This document shows positions 1-5,974 of a stretch of 6,111 nt of DNA, in pieces (position 1 is the stretch's first letter; each line of letters starts with the position of its first letter). The notes beneath the pieces were generated by a model. That model had not been told where the DNA came from, did no database searches, and saw only the letters and a program-made list of their open reading frames with translations. Location: contig DITH01000173.1 in assembly GCA_002422745.1 (NCBI GenBank), positions 1-6,111 on the forward strand, given 5' to 3'. This stretch comes from Alphaproteobacteria bacterium UBA6189 (GTDB lineage Bacteria > Pseudomonadota > Alphaproteobacteria > Rickettsiales > UBA3002). The position numbers were made by a program, and so were the translations under genes.

Positions 1-1053
1 CAACGGTACCGCCGCGTTGCGCAGCGTCATCACCGTGGCTTCCGCCGTCGCCTGCATTACATCGCCCATCGTCCGTCCACGCAGATATTCCGTACCCGGC
101 AGGCCGCCATCAGCCAGCGGCGGGCTTTGACCATCCATCGAGGGCAGCCACACCGTAAGTAATTTGTCGCGCGGGCCATCGAGGTAAAGCTGCAGTTGGC
201 TATGCTGGTCGATCGCGCCGATTGCAGTCACCGGCGTGCCGCCTTTGCCGTCCTTGCCCAGGCTTTCCGCCCAGAGCTGTTTGTACCATTGCGTCGCCGG
301 GCGTAGCCGGTCGGCGTAGGCCATCAGCAACTGCATCGGCTTCTCGGCGAAATGGCTGGCGAGCCATGCGGCGTGCGGCAGCAATTGTGCATCCTTCTGG
401 GCGAGTCCATTTCGTAAATCTGTCGCCGCGTGGGCGACAATACCCGGCGCGTCCAGCCCGGCGTAGCTGGCCGGCAACATCCCCACGGCCGAGAACACGC
501 TGAATCGTCCGCCCAGCGTCAGCGGATGGTCGATTATCTCCCAACCCTGCCGCTCGGCGATCTGACGCAGGCTGCTGGCATGCGGCCCGGTGATCACCCG
601 CACGCGCTCGGCAAGGCCGCCATCATACTGCGCGATCAAGGCCAGGGTCGCCGCCAGCGTCTCCACCGTTTCGCCCGATTTACTGATGATACACCAGCTG
701 GTCGTTTCTTTCGGCAGGCGCAGCATGCGCATCAGGGTGTGTGGATCGCAATTTTCCAGAAACTGCACGCAGCCCGGCGCATCCGCCAGCGCACAAAACG
801 CCTGCGCGCCGAGCGATGCACCACCCGTGCCGACCACCACCAGCTGCTGCGACACGGCACGCAACGCGGCCGCATGCTGCACGATCTGCTGCAGCGTCGC
901 CGGGTCGTCGGTGCATAATGGTTGTTCAGTGGCGCGTTCGTTCAGCCGCGCATACCAATGCGCCGCATCCTTCACCCATGCCTGCGCTATGGCTTGCGGC
1001 GCTTCACTGTTTGCCTGCCAGCACGCATCGTCCTGCCAGTACCAGCGACTCAT
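1..1053 (-). CDS. pgi: Glucose-6-phosphate isomerase, 3' end cut off by the window
   Basis: Interconverts glucose-6-phosphate and fructose-6-phosphate in the cytoplasm. An uninterrupted frame of 351 codons starts at ATG 1053 and is still open at base 1, so the C-terminus is missing. Visible family motifs are the sugar-phosphate loop GTGGASLGAQ (residues 75-84), SKSGETVET (124-132), LGGRFSVFSAVG (180-191, close to PGI signature 1) and QLWAESLGKDGKGG (259-272). Glu263 and His284 (in DQHSQLQLYLDGP) match the catalytic Glu and His of the family; the catalytic Lys would lie beyond the left edge. The first motif comes about 80 residues earlier than in E. coli PGI, so this is the compact form. The start codon overlaps the stop of the upstream M16 gene as ATGA. 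I see no convincing Shine-Dalgarno sequence, which suggests translational coupling. The function is confident; the full length is unknown. Confidence 0.95.
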   Translation of the reverse strand, partial: MSRWYWQDDACWQANSEAPQAIAQAWVKDAAHWYARLNERATEQPLCTDDPATLQQIVQHAAALRAVSQQLVVVGTGGASLGAQAFCALADAPGCVQFLENCDPHTLMRMLRLPKETTSWCIISKSGETVETLAATLALIAQYDGGLAERVRVITGPHASSLRQIAERQGWEIIDHPLTLGGRFSVFSAVGMLPASYAGLDAPGIVAHAATDLRNGLAQKDAQLLPHAAWLASHFAEKPMQLLMAYADRLRPATQWYKQLWAESLGKDGKGGTPVTAIGAIDQHSQLQLYLDGPRDKLLTVWLPSMDGQSPPLADGGLPGTEYLRGRTMGDVMQATAEATVMTLRNAAVPL

Positions 1054-2366
1054 GGCGCTACGTCGGCCGTGCCGCCTACCGTGGCGAACAGGAAACGCTC
1101 GGGCGCCAGCAATTCCGCCGCCAGCGTGTTGACATCTTCGCAGCGCACCGCGGTGAGATATTCCTCGCGTTTGTCGAGGTAATCCTCGCCCAGATCATGA
1201 ATACGCATGGCCAGTAACATACGGGCCACCGCCGTGCTGCTATCGAGCTCCAGCATCGCGGCGTTAATCACGTAGCGGCGCGCATCCTCGCATTCCTCCG
1301 CCGTCAGACCCTTTTTCTGCACATTTTCCAGCACCGCTTTCACCGCCGCCATGGCATCGCCCGCCTGGCTGTTGCGCGTGGCGAATTTACCGGTAATCAT
1401 TGCCGCGCCGCGCTTCACGTCGAGGTCGGTGCCGATACTGTACACCAGCCCGCGATCCTGCCGGATACCGCGCGCCAGCCGCGCAATAAGCCCGTTCCCG
1501 CCCAGCGCATGGTTCAAAATACTGGCCGCGTAAAACCGTGCATCGTCGCGCGCGATACCGGGGGCGGCGAAACTCACCACCGTTTGCGGCACGCCCATCC
1601 GGTCGTCCACCTGCGTGCCTTGTTGCTGCACCGTCACCGGCGTCACATAGGGCTCCACCGCATTATCCGACAAGGCTTCCACGACCGGCTCGAGCACGCG
1701 GTCGAGCAACCCGGCATCGACATCGCCCGCCGCCACGATCAACACGTTATGCCGCGTCAGGTACGTCCGCATGAAGCGTCGCAAATCCTCCGCCGTCAGC
1801 TGATCGAGCGTATCTGCCGTGCCGTACGGCGCATTGGCATAGGGGTGCCCGGCAAACGCGGTGCGTGTCAGCAGCCGTCCGCTGCGGTAGCTGGCCGATT
1901 CCTCCAACCGCGTCAGCATGCTGGTCATTTCCGCTTTCACCCGCGCCATGTCCTGCGGCGCAAATTGCGGATCGCGCAGGGCAATCGCTAACAGTTTACC
2001 TGCTTGCTCCGCCTGGTCGCGTAGCGCATGCAAATGAATGGTAAACCGGTCGGCTGAGCTGCTGGCACTGAGGCGGATCGCCCCGTCCTCCAATGCTTCA
2101 CTGAACGCCAGCGCATCGTAATCGCCGGCACCTTCGGTCAGCATCGCCGCGGTCAACGCGGCGCGTCCGCTATGGCCGCTCGGATCGCTGGCGTAACCGG
2201 CCCCTTCAAAACTGATCTGAATATCCACCACCGGCACCAGATCACTCGGCGCGTACCAGGCCCGCACCCCGTGCGCGATGCGTGCCGTCTCCACCTCCAA
2301 CGCCTGCGCCGCGCTACCCAGCAGCAGCGCCGCCAGCAGCACCCATCCGCTATGCCGCGTCATCAT
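1050..2366 (-). CDS. M16 family peptidase-like protein, non-catalytic partner, periplasmic
   Basis: A 438-residue M16 (pitrilysin/insulinase-type) protein. Residues 1-22 form a signal peptide (MMTRHSGW, a hydrophobic run, then GSAAQA before LEVE), implying export. At the zinc site, where active members have HxxEH, the sequence reads A70-L-T-A-A74 inside GRAALTAAMLTEGA, so it cannot bind zinc in the usual way. The C-terminal half keeps the Arg/Tyr pair of substrate-binding subunits: R302 and Y309 in GIRQDRGLVYSIG. The gene overlaps the catalytic M16 gene upstream and probably forms a heterodimer with it, as in the Sphingomonas SPH2681/SPH2682 pair (known family precedent; inferred here). The ATG at 2366 was chosen because GGAGG lies 6 nt upstream and the protein then begins directly with a signal peptide. 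An in-frame ATG at 2393 would add nine residues (MNPLPWRPR). The substrate is unknown. Confidence 0.88.
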   Translation of the reverse strand: MMTRHSGWVLLAALLLGSAAQALEVETARIAHGVRAWYAPSDLVPVVDIQISFEGAGYASDPSGHSGRAALTAAMLTEGAGDYDALAFSEALEDGAIRLSASSSADRFTIHLHALRDQAEQAGKLLAIALRDPQFAPQDMARVKAEMTSMLTRLEESASYRSGRLLTRTAFAGHPYANAPYGTADTLDQLTAEDLRRFMRTYLTRHNVLIVAAGDVDAGLLDRVLEPVVEALSDNAVEPYVTPVTVQQQGTQVDDRMGVPQTVVSFAAPGIARDDARFYAASILNHALGGNGLIARLARGIRQDRGLVYSIGTDLDVKRGAAMITGKFATRNSQAGDAMAAVKAVLENVQKKGLTAEECEDARRYVINAAMLELDSSTAVARMLLAMRIHDLGEDYLDKREEYLTAVRCEDVNTLAAELLAPERFLFATVGGTADVAP

Positions 2367-3807
2367 CCTCGGCCTCCATGGCAGGGGGTTCATCGCTCGG
2401 CACCGGCGATGCCGGGCGCGTGTTCTCCATCGGCGCAGCGGCGTCCTTCTCGGGCAGCAAATAGCCGGTCACCTGCCGCCTCGATTGCAGTACATGTTGC
2501 GCCGCCGCCAACATTTCGGGGCCGCTTACCCCTTCCACCGCTTCCACCCAATCGTAAAAATATTGCTCGTTTAAACCGATCGCATAGAGCGAGCCCATCA
2601 GCATGGCGAGGGGCTGCAAGCCATCCTGCGCAAAAATCGCCGCGGCTTTCATCTGGGTTTTGGCGCGCGTCACCGCCGCGGCGTCCGGAGTCGCCTGTAG
2701 AATCTGTTGCAATTCGCGGTCGAGCGCTGCCTCCAGTGCCTCAAGGCTTACCCCGTCGCGCGGCGTGGCGCTGATCACCAGCAACGATGGTCCCAGGCGG
2801 AACTGGTCGTACCCGGCGCTTACATTCACCGCCAGCTGCTGTTCGCGCACCAGTGCCTGATACAGGCGGCTCGTTACCCCACCGCCCAGATATTCCGCCA
2901 GCACCGCCAGCGGCAAGGCATGTTCCGATGCGCCCTCCTTCAGGCTTGGCGCAATATATTGCCGCACCAGACGCGGGGTCTGCACGGTAGCGTCGCGCAT
3001 GGTGGCATGGCGTTCCAGCCGCAGCGGCGGTTCCGCCGGCCAGGCGCGCGGCGCGGTTTTGCCCGCCGGCAACTGGCCGTAATAGCGTTGCGCCAATTTA
3101 CGCACCTGGCGCACATCGACATCGCCCGCCACCACCAGCACCATATTGTCCGGTTTGTAATAACGGTTGAAAAACCGCTGTGCATCGGCGGCGCGCAGCT
3201 GGGCCATATCCTCCGCCCAGCCGATCAGCGGACGGCCATACGGGTGGTTCAGAAACGTGATCGCGTCGAGCTGTTCGTCGAACAACGCGCCGGGATTATT
3301 CTCCACCCGCATATGGCGTTCTTCGGTAATGACTTTCAGTTCGCGCGCCGCCTGCTCCGGCGTGAACGCAAGGTTCTGCAATCGGTCGAGCTCCAGCTGC
3401 ATAATTTCCTCGAGCCGGTCGCGCGGCACCGTGGCGTAATAGCCGGTATAATCGTAGCCGGTGAACGCATTCTGTTCGCCGCCCTGGCGGGCGACCGCAC
3501 GTTCATACGTCCCCGCCGGATTGTCTTTCGTCCCGGCAAACATCAAATGCTCGATATAATGCGCCACGCCGGTGTTGCCGTAGGGATCATCCGCCCCGCC
3601 CGCCTTGATAATCAGCAGATGCGTCACCGCCGGCAAGCGATCGTTGGGCATCACCACGACCGTCAGTCCGTTGCGCAGCTGGAACTGTTCCACCCGCACC
3701 GCATCGCGCACATCGCGTACCGTATGCCGCGTGCCGAACAGGAAATAGAGCAGCGCCGCGATGGCGAACAACACCAGCACCAGCGGGATGAATAATTTAC
3801 GCAACAC
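2350..3807 (-). CDS. M16 family zinc metallopeptidase, catalytic subunit, membrane-anchored
   Basis: A 485-residue M16 peptidase. The zinc motif is intact: H83-Y-I-E86-H87 in VAHYIEHLMFAGT, with E163 (VITEERHM) 76 residues after H87 as the likely third ligand, matching family spacing. Residues 5-24 are strongly hydrophobic after R3-K4, with no clear signal-peptidase site, so I infer an inner-membrane anchor with the peptidase domain in the periplasm. The second M16 domain contains SRLYQALVREQQLAVNVSAGY (split here as SRLYQALVRE, 313-322, then QQLAVNVSAGY): R321 is kept, but Asn328 sits in the column of the usual Tyr. The C-terminal 25 residues are Pro-rich then acidic (EAEDDDAA) and lie outside the peptidase fold. 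Translation starts at GTG 3807, 2 nt after the bamF stop; TTG 3804 is an alternative. Only a weak AGG lies upstream, so coupling to bamF is likely. The substrate is unknown. Confidence 0.92.
   Translation of the reverse strand: MLRKLFIPLVLVLFAIAALLYFLFGTRHTVRDVRDAVRVEQFQLRNGLTVVVMPNDRLPAVTHLLIIKAGGADDPYGNTGVAHYIEHLMFAGTKDNPAGTYERAVARQGGEQNAFTGYDYTGYYATVPRDRLEEIMQLELDRLQNLAFTPEQAARELKVITEERHMRVENNPGALFDEQLDAITFLNHPYGRPLIGWAEDMAQLRAADAQRFFNRYYKPDNMVLVVAGDVDVRQVRKLAQRYYGQLPAGKTAPRAWPAEPPLRLERHATMRDATVQTPRLVRQYIAPSLKEGASEHALPLAVLAEYLGGGVTSRLYQALVREQQLAVNVSAGYDQFRLGPSLLVISATPRDGVSLEALEAALDRELQQILQATPDAAAVTRAKTQMKAAAIFAQDGLQPLAMLMGSLYAIGLNEQYFYDWVEAVEGVSGPEMLAAAQHVLQSRRQVTGYLLPEKDAAAPMENTRPASPVPSDEPPAMEAEDDDAA
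2373..2377 (-). promoter_or_regulatory. Shine-Dalgarno sequence of the non-catalytic M16 gene
   Basis: GGAGG lies 6 nt before ATG 2366, inside the last codons of the catalytic M16 gene. It favours 2366 over the in-frame ATG 2393 and gives a 17-nt gene overlap. Confidence 0.7.
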
Positions 3808-3809
3808 GG

Positions 3810-4433
3810 TTAAAAGAACCTATCGAGCACGGATTTCGAACTGTTATCCTGGGTGGGCGTTTCGCCGTCGGTAACCGATTTGCCCGCATCCTTATTGGTA
3901 CGCAGCCGCTCGGCCTCCGCCGCGGGGTCAACGACCGGCTCTTCGCGCGCCTCGCCCATCATCTGTTCATACAGCGACCCGGCCTCCTCGGTCGCTTCCG
4001 GCGGCGGCGCGGCGATATCCTGCCGCAGCTGCGTGCGAATGGACGGGTTCGCCGTGTCGGCCCCCAGCTTGTTAAGGAAATTGGCGCTGGCCGCTGTCGG
4101 TGCGTCGCCCACGATCACCGGCGTCACCGCGGTGTCGACGGCGGGCGTGTTGTCGGGCGTATCGAGAAATTCATCGAGGGTCATGGTGTCGTCCCGCGTG
4201 CCCAGCAGCAGCATGCGCGCTTGCGCCTCGGTACTCGGGATGTGGGGCGGCTCGGCACCGGGCTGGGGCGGTTGGAGGTCGAACTCAGGCGGCATCACCA
4301 GTGGCGGGCGCGACACGACCACGAATTCATCCGGCGCTTTCTGCCCCATACCGAGGGTGCTTTTCATGGAGTTGCTATCGCATGCGGCAAGGAGCAGCAG
4401 GGCGGCCAGGCAGGTATGGCGGGTAATGTTCAT
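3810..4433 (-). CDS. bamF: DUF3035 / BamF-type outer-membrane assembly lipoprotein
   Basis: A 207-residue predicted lipoprotein. The signal sequence MNITRHTCLAALLLLAAC has a lipobox (L-A-A-C18), so Cys18 should be lipidated and become the N-terminus. The mature start contains the DUF3035 hallmark APDEFVVVSRPPLVMPPEF (residues 33-51), and a second conserved-looking block, ANPSIRTQLRQD, lies at 128-139. The rest is Pro/Glu/Ala-rich, low in complexity and probably disordered, and the chain ends in SVLDRFF. Members in Alphaproteobacteria are described as BamF, an accessory lipoprotein of the BAM complex that assembles outer-membrane beta-barrels and shares an N-terminal motif with BamC. That role is inferred here from family membership. 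Position +2 is Asp, which in E. coli favours inner-membrane retention; whether this holds here is unclear. AAGG lies 7 nt before the ATG. The gene sits 30 nt after lspA, whose product would cleave it. Confidence 0.87.
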   Translation of the reverse strand: MNITRHTCLAALLLLAACDSNSMKSTLGMGQKAPDEFVVVSRPPLVMPPEFDLQPPQPGAEPPHIPSTEAQARMLLLGTRDDTMTLDEFLDTPDNTPAVDTAVTPVIVGDAPTAASANFLNKLGADTANPSIRTQLRQDIAAPPPEATEEAGSLYEQMMGEAREEPVVDPAAEAERLRTNKDAGKSVTDGETPTQDNSSKSVLDRFF

Positions 4434-4463
4434 GCCCTGACCTTAGCCCACATGCCGGGAATT

Positions 4464-4952
4464 TCAATCGCCGCGGGGGGCCTTCCGCAGCATTATCAAC
4501 AGGATCCCGACACCGACGCAAATTGCCGCATCGGCCACGTTGAAGGCGGGCCAGCCCAGATCACCGAGATGGAAGTAGAAAAAATCGGCCACCGCGCCGA
4601 AGCGCACGCGGTCGATCACGTTGCCGAGCGCCCCGCCGATCACCAGCGCATAGCCGATCCGTTCCCAGCGCAGATGGGTCTTGCATGCCAGCCGCAGCAG
4701 GATCGCCGATACCACCAGCGCCACCACAATGAGCAGCAGCGGCGCCCAGTGCTGGTAGTCGCTGCGGTTAAGCATGCCGAAGCTGATGCCGCGGTTCCAT
4801 ACCATCACCAGCGAGAAAAATTCCGTGATCACGATGGGCGGCCGTGCGATCATGCCGACTTTAAACAGCAGCCACCATTTGCTCAGCTGGTCGAGCGTGA
4901 TGGTCAGTAGCGTCACCAGCAGAATGGTGCGATGGGCGTGGGTCAGTTTCAT
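4464..4952 (-). CDS. lspA: Lipoprotein signal peptidase (signal peptidase II)
   Basis: A 162-residue inner-membrane aspartic peptidase that removes signal peptides from diacylglyceryl-modified prolipoproteins. The length and four hydrophobic segments (about residues 8-30, 68-90, 97-113 and 139-156) are typical of the family. Catalytic aspartates are D114 in GNVIDRVRFGAVADFF and D141 in FNVADAAICVG. Other conserved elements are D21-Q-x-x-K25 in the first helix and WNRGISFGML (52-61) before the second. The open frame extends upstream to 5204, but that part is out-of-frame ribF sequence with no LspA homology. ATG 4952 gives the normal N-terminus (MKLTHAHR) and has AGGAG 5 nt upstream. The start lies 2 nt after the ribF stop, so the two are probably co-translated. 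The next gene encodes a predicted lipoprotein substrate. Confidence 0.97.
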   Translation of the reverse strand: MKLTHAHRTILLVTLLTITLDQLSKWWLLFKVGMIARPPIVITEFFSLVMVWNRGISFGMLNRSDYQHWAPLLLIVVALVVSAILLRLACKTHLRWERIGYALVIGGALGNVIDRVRFGAVADFFYFHLGDLGWPAFNVADAAICVGVGILLIMLRKAPRGD

Positions 4953-4954
4953 AC

Positions 4955-5878
4955 TCACTCCTGTAATCGTTGCCGCACCGCCACGCAATCCTCTTGCATC
5001 GCCACCTGCAATGCGGCGAGATCGGGAAACGCCGCTTCGGCGCGCATCCATTGCACGAAATCCACCGCCAGGCGCTGGCCGTAGAGATCGTCGGCATAAT
5101 CCAACACATGCACTTCGAGCGTCGCTTTTTCCTGGTGGCCGATGCTCGGCCGCACGCCAAGGCTGGCCGCACCTGCCACCCGTGTTGCGCCGATCCACAC
5201 CCACACCGCGTAAATCCCATGCCGTGGCAATTTCAAACCCGGCGTCAGCGCGATATTCGCCGTCGGCATGCCCAGTTCGCGCCCCCGCTTATCGCCATGC
5301 AGCACGCGGCCCGCCAGCCGGTAAGGCCGCCCCAGCAACGCCTCGGCCTGCGCCATATCGCCCTGCGCCAACGCCGCGCGCACGGCGCTCGACGAACAAA
5401 CCTGCCCACCCACCTGTACCGGCGGCACCGCATGCACCGCCACGCCTCGCGCCTTCCCCCATTGCGCAAGCTGGGCATGGTCGCCGCCGCGCGCGTTGCC
5501 GAAGACGAAATTCTCGCCCGTCACCACCGCCCCGGCCTTCAATTGCTCGCCCAGCACCTGCTGCATGAAATCCACCGCGCTGAGTCCGGCAAATGCTGCA
5601 TCAAAGCGCGGCATAAACACGGAGTGCACCCCGGCATCGCGCAGTCGCTGCAATTTCATTGCCCAGCTTTCGAGCCGGAATTCCGGCGCATCGGGTGCAA
5701 AAAACCGACGCGGATGCGGTGCGAAGGTCAGCACTGCCGGGGCAAGCCCCTGTTGGCTGGCGGCACTCAGCATGGTGGCCAATACCGCCTGGTGGCCGCG
5801 ATGCAGCCCATCGAAATTGCCGATCGCCACCGAACAAGGGGGGCCGTCATAGCGGTCAAGATGGCGGATCAGTTGCAT
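4955..5878 (-). CDS. ribF: Bifunctional riboflavin kinase / FAD synthetase
   Basis: A 307-residue cytoplasmic enzyme that phosphorylates riboflavin to FMN and adenylates FMN to FAD. The N-terminal nucleotidyltransferase domain (about residues 1-175) shows GNFDGLHRGH (20-29), TFAPHPRRFF (51-60), GENFVFGNARGGD (121-133) and SSSAVRAAL (162-170). The C-terminal flavokinase domain (about 183-307) shows GRVLHGDKRGRELGMPTANI (190-209, with the metal and nucleotide-binding PTAN), GIYAVWV (221-227), SLGVRPSIG (239-247) and LEVHVLDYADDLYG (254-267). Length and domain order are normal. The gene starts the leftward operon; ATG 5878 is the first possible start and has no clear Shine-Dalgarno sequence before it. 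The stop is followed after 2 nt by lspA. In many proteobacteria ileS lies between these two genes; here it is absent. I see no FMN riboswitch upstream. Confidence 0.97.
   Translation of the reverse strand: MQLIRHLDRYDGPPCSVAIGNFDGLHRGHQAVLATMLSAASQQGLAPAVLTFAPHPRRFFAPDAPEFRLESWAMKLQRLRDAGVHSVFMPRFDAAFAGLSAVDFMQQVLGEQLKAGAVVTGENFVFGNARGGDHAQLAQWGKARGVAVHAVPPVQVGGQVCSSSAVRAALAQGDMAQAEALLGRPYRLAGRVLHGDKRGRELGMPTANIALTPGLKLPRHGIYAVWVWIGATRVAGAASLGVRPSIGHQEKATLEVHVLDYADDLYGQRLAVDFVQWMRAEAAFPDLAALQVAMQEDCVAVRQRLQE
4958..4962 (-). promoter_or_regulatory. Shine-Dalgarno sequence of lspA
   Basis: AGGAG lies 5 nt before ATG 4952 and abuts the ribF stop codon (AGGAG-TGA-GT-ATG). It fixes the lspA start against the much longer upstream open frame and fits terminating ribosomes on ribF passing on to lspA. 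Confidence 0.8.
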
Positions 5879-5892
5879 AAACGTCAGGTGTC

Positions 5893-5920
5893 GGGTTTGG
5901 ATTCTGGGTTTTAGGCTTTA
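5893..5920 (+). repeat. Left arm of inverted degenerate heptamer array
   Basis: Read on the + strand, this is a run of G/T-rich units: GGGTTT (5893-5898), GGATTCT (5899-5905), one extra G, GGTTTTA (5907-5913) and GGCTTTA (5914-5920). The spacing is 7 nt apart from the shifted first units. It mirrors the array at 5940-5967 on the opposite strand. The best-matching segments of the two arms are 5894-5914 and 5939-5960, which can pair imperfectly with a 2-nt bulge. Confidence 0.6.
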
Positions 5921-5939
5921 GTACCGCATGGAAATACAC

Positions 5940-5967
5940 TAGAACCTGAATCCTGAAACCAAAAACC
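5940..5967 (-). repeat. Right arm of inverted degenerate heptamer array
   Basis: Read on the - strand from 5967, this is four units at an exact 7-nt period: GGTTTTT, GGTTTCA, GGATTCA and GGTTCTA. The consensus is about GGWTTYA. The array lies in inverted orientation to the one at 5893-5920, with a 19-bp centre (5921-5939) between them, and it ends 7 nt before the murJ start codon. Confidence 0.65.
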
Positions 5968-5974
5968 TTTGCGC

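Larger units (their letters stand above)
5879..5974. promoter_or_regulatory. Divergent ribF / murJ intergenic promoter region
   Basis: These 96 nt separate two divergent start codons, so they should hold promoters for the leftward operon and for murJ. The stretch is visibly richer in A/T than the genes around it. I do not see a strong consensus sigma-70 promoter on either strand. TACACT at 5935-5940 is a weak -10 candidate for murJ without a good -35 partner. Most of the region is taken up by the inverted heptamer repeats listed separately. The promoter role is inferred from gene orientation, not from motifs. Confidence 0.5.

Noticed and set aside
430..1217. Several overlapping + strand open frames of 160-180 codons opposite pgi
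   Set aside because: The opposite strand carries an unbroken PGI frame with catalytic motifs; these frames are shadows.
2707..3795. Open frame of 362 codons on the + strand opposite the catalytic M16 gene
   Set aside because: It is the mirror of a convincing M16 coding frame, with a His/Arg/Gln-rich product, no domain and no start signal.
3853..4440. Open frame of 195 codons on the + strand opposite bamF
   Set aside because: Its Ser/Gly/Ala-rich product has no motif, and the opposite strand has a lipobox and the DUF3035 hallmark.
4434..4463. Separate promoter or terminator between lspA and bamF
   Set aside because: The 30-nt gap holds only a modest ribosome-binding sequence; no stem-loop with T-run or promoter boxes are visible.
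4953..5204. N-terminal extension of lspA by 84 residues
   Set aside because: The extension is out-of-frame ribF sequence, LspA proteins start at the first membrane helix, and AGGAG marks ATG 4952.
4970..5914. Open frame of 314 codons on the + strand opposite ribF
   Set aside because: It is antisense to a gene with full family motifs, its product is rich in His, Arg and Gln without recognisable domains, and long antisense frames are common in GC-rich genomes.
5893..5967. CRISPR array or rho-independent terminator in the ribF-murJ gap
   Set aside because: The units are only 7 nt with no spacers, and the element lies between two divergent starts with no GC-rich stem followed by a T-run, so neither call fits.
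5879..5974. FMN riboswitch upstream of ribF
   Set aside because: The leader is too short and lacks the multi-stem core of the RFN element.
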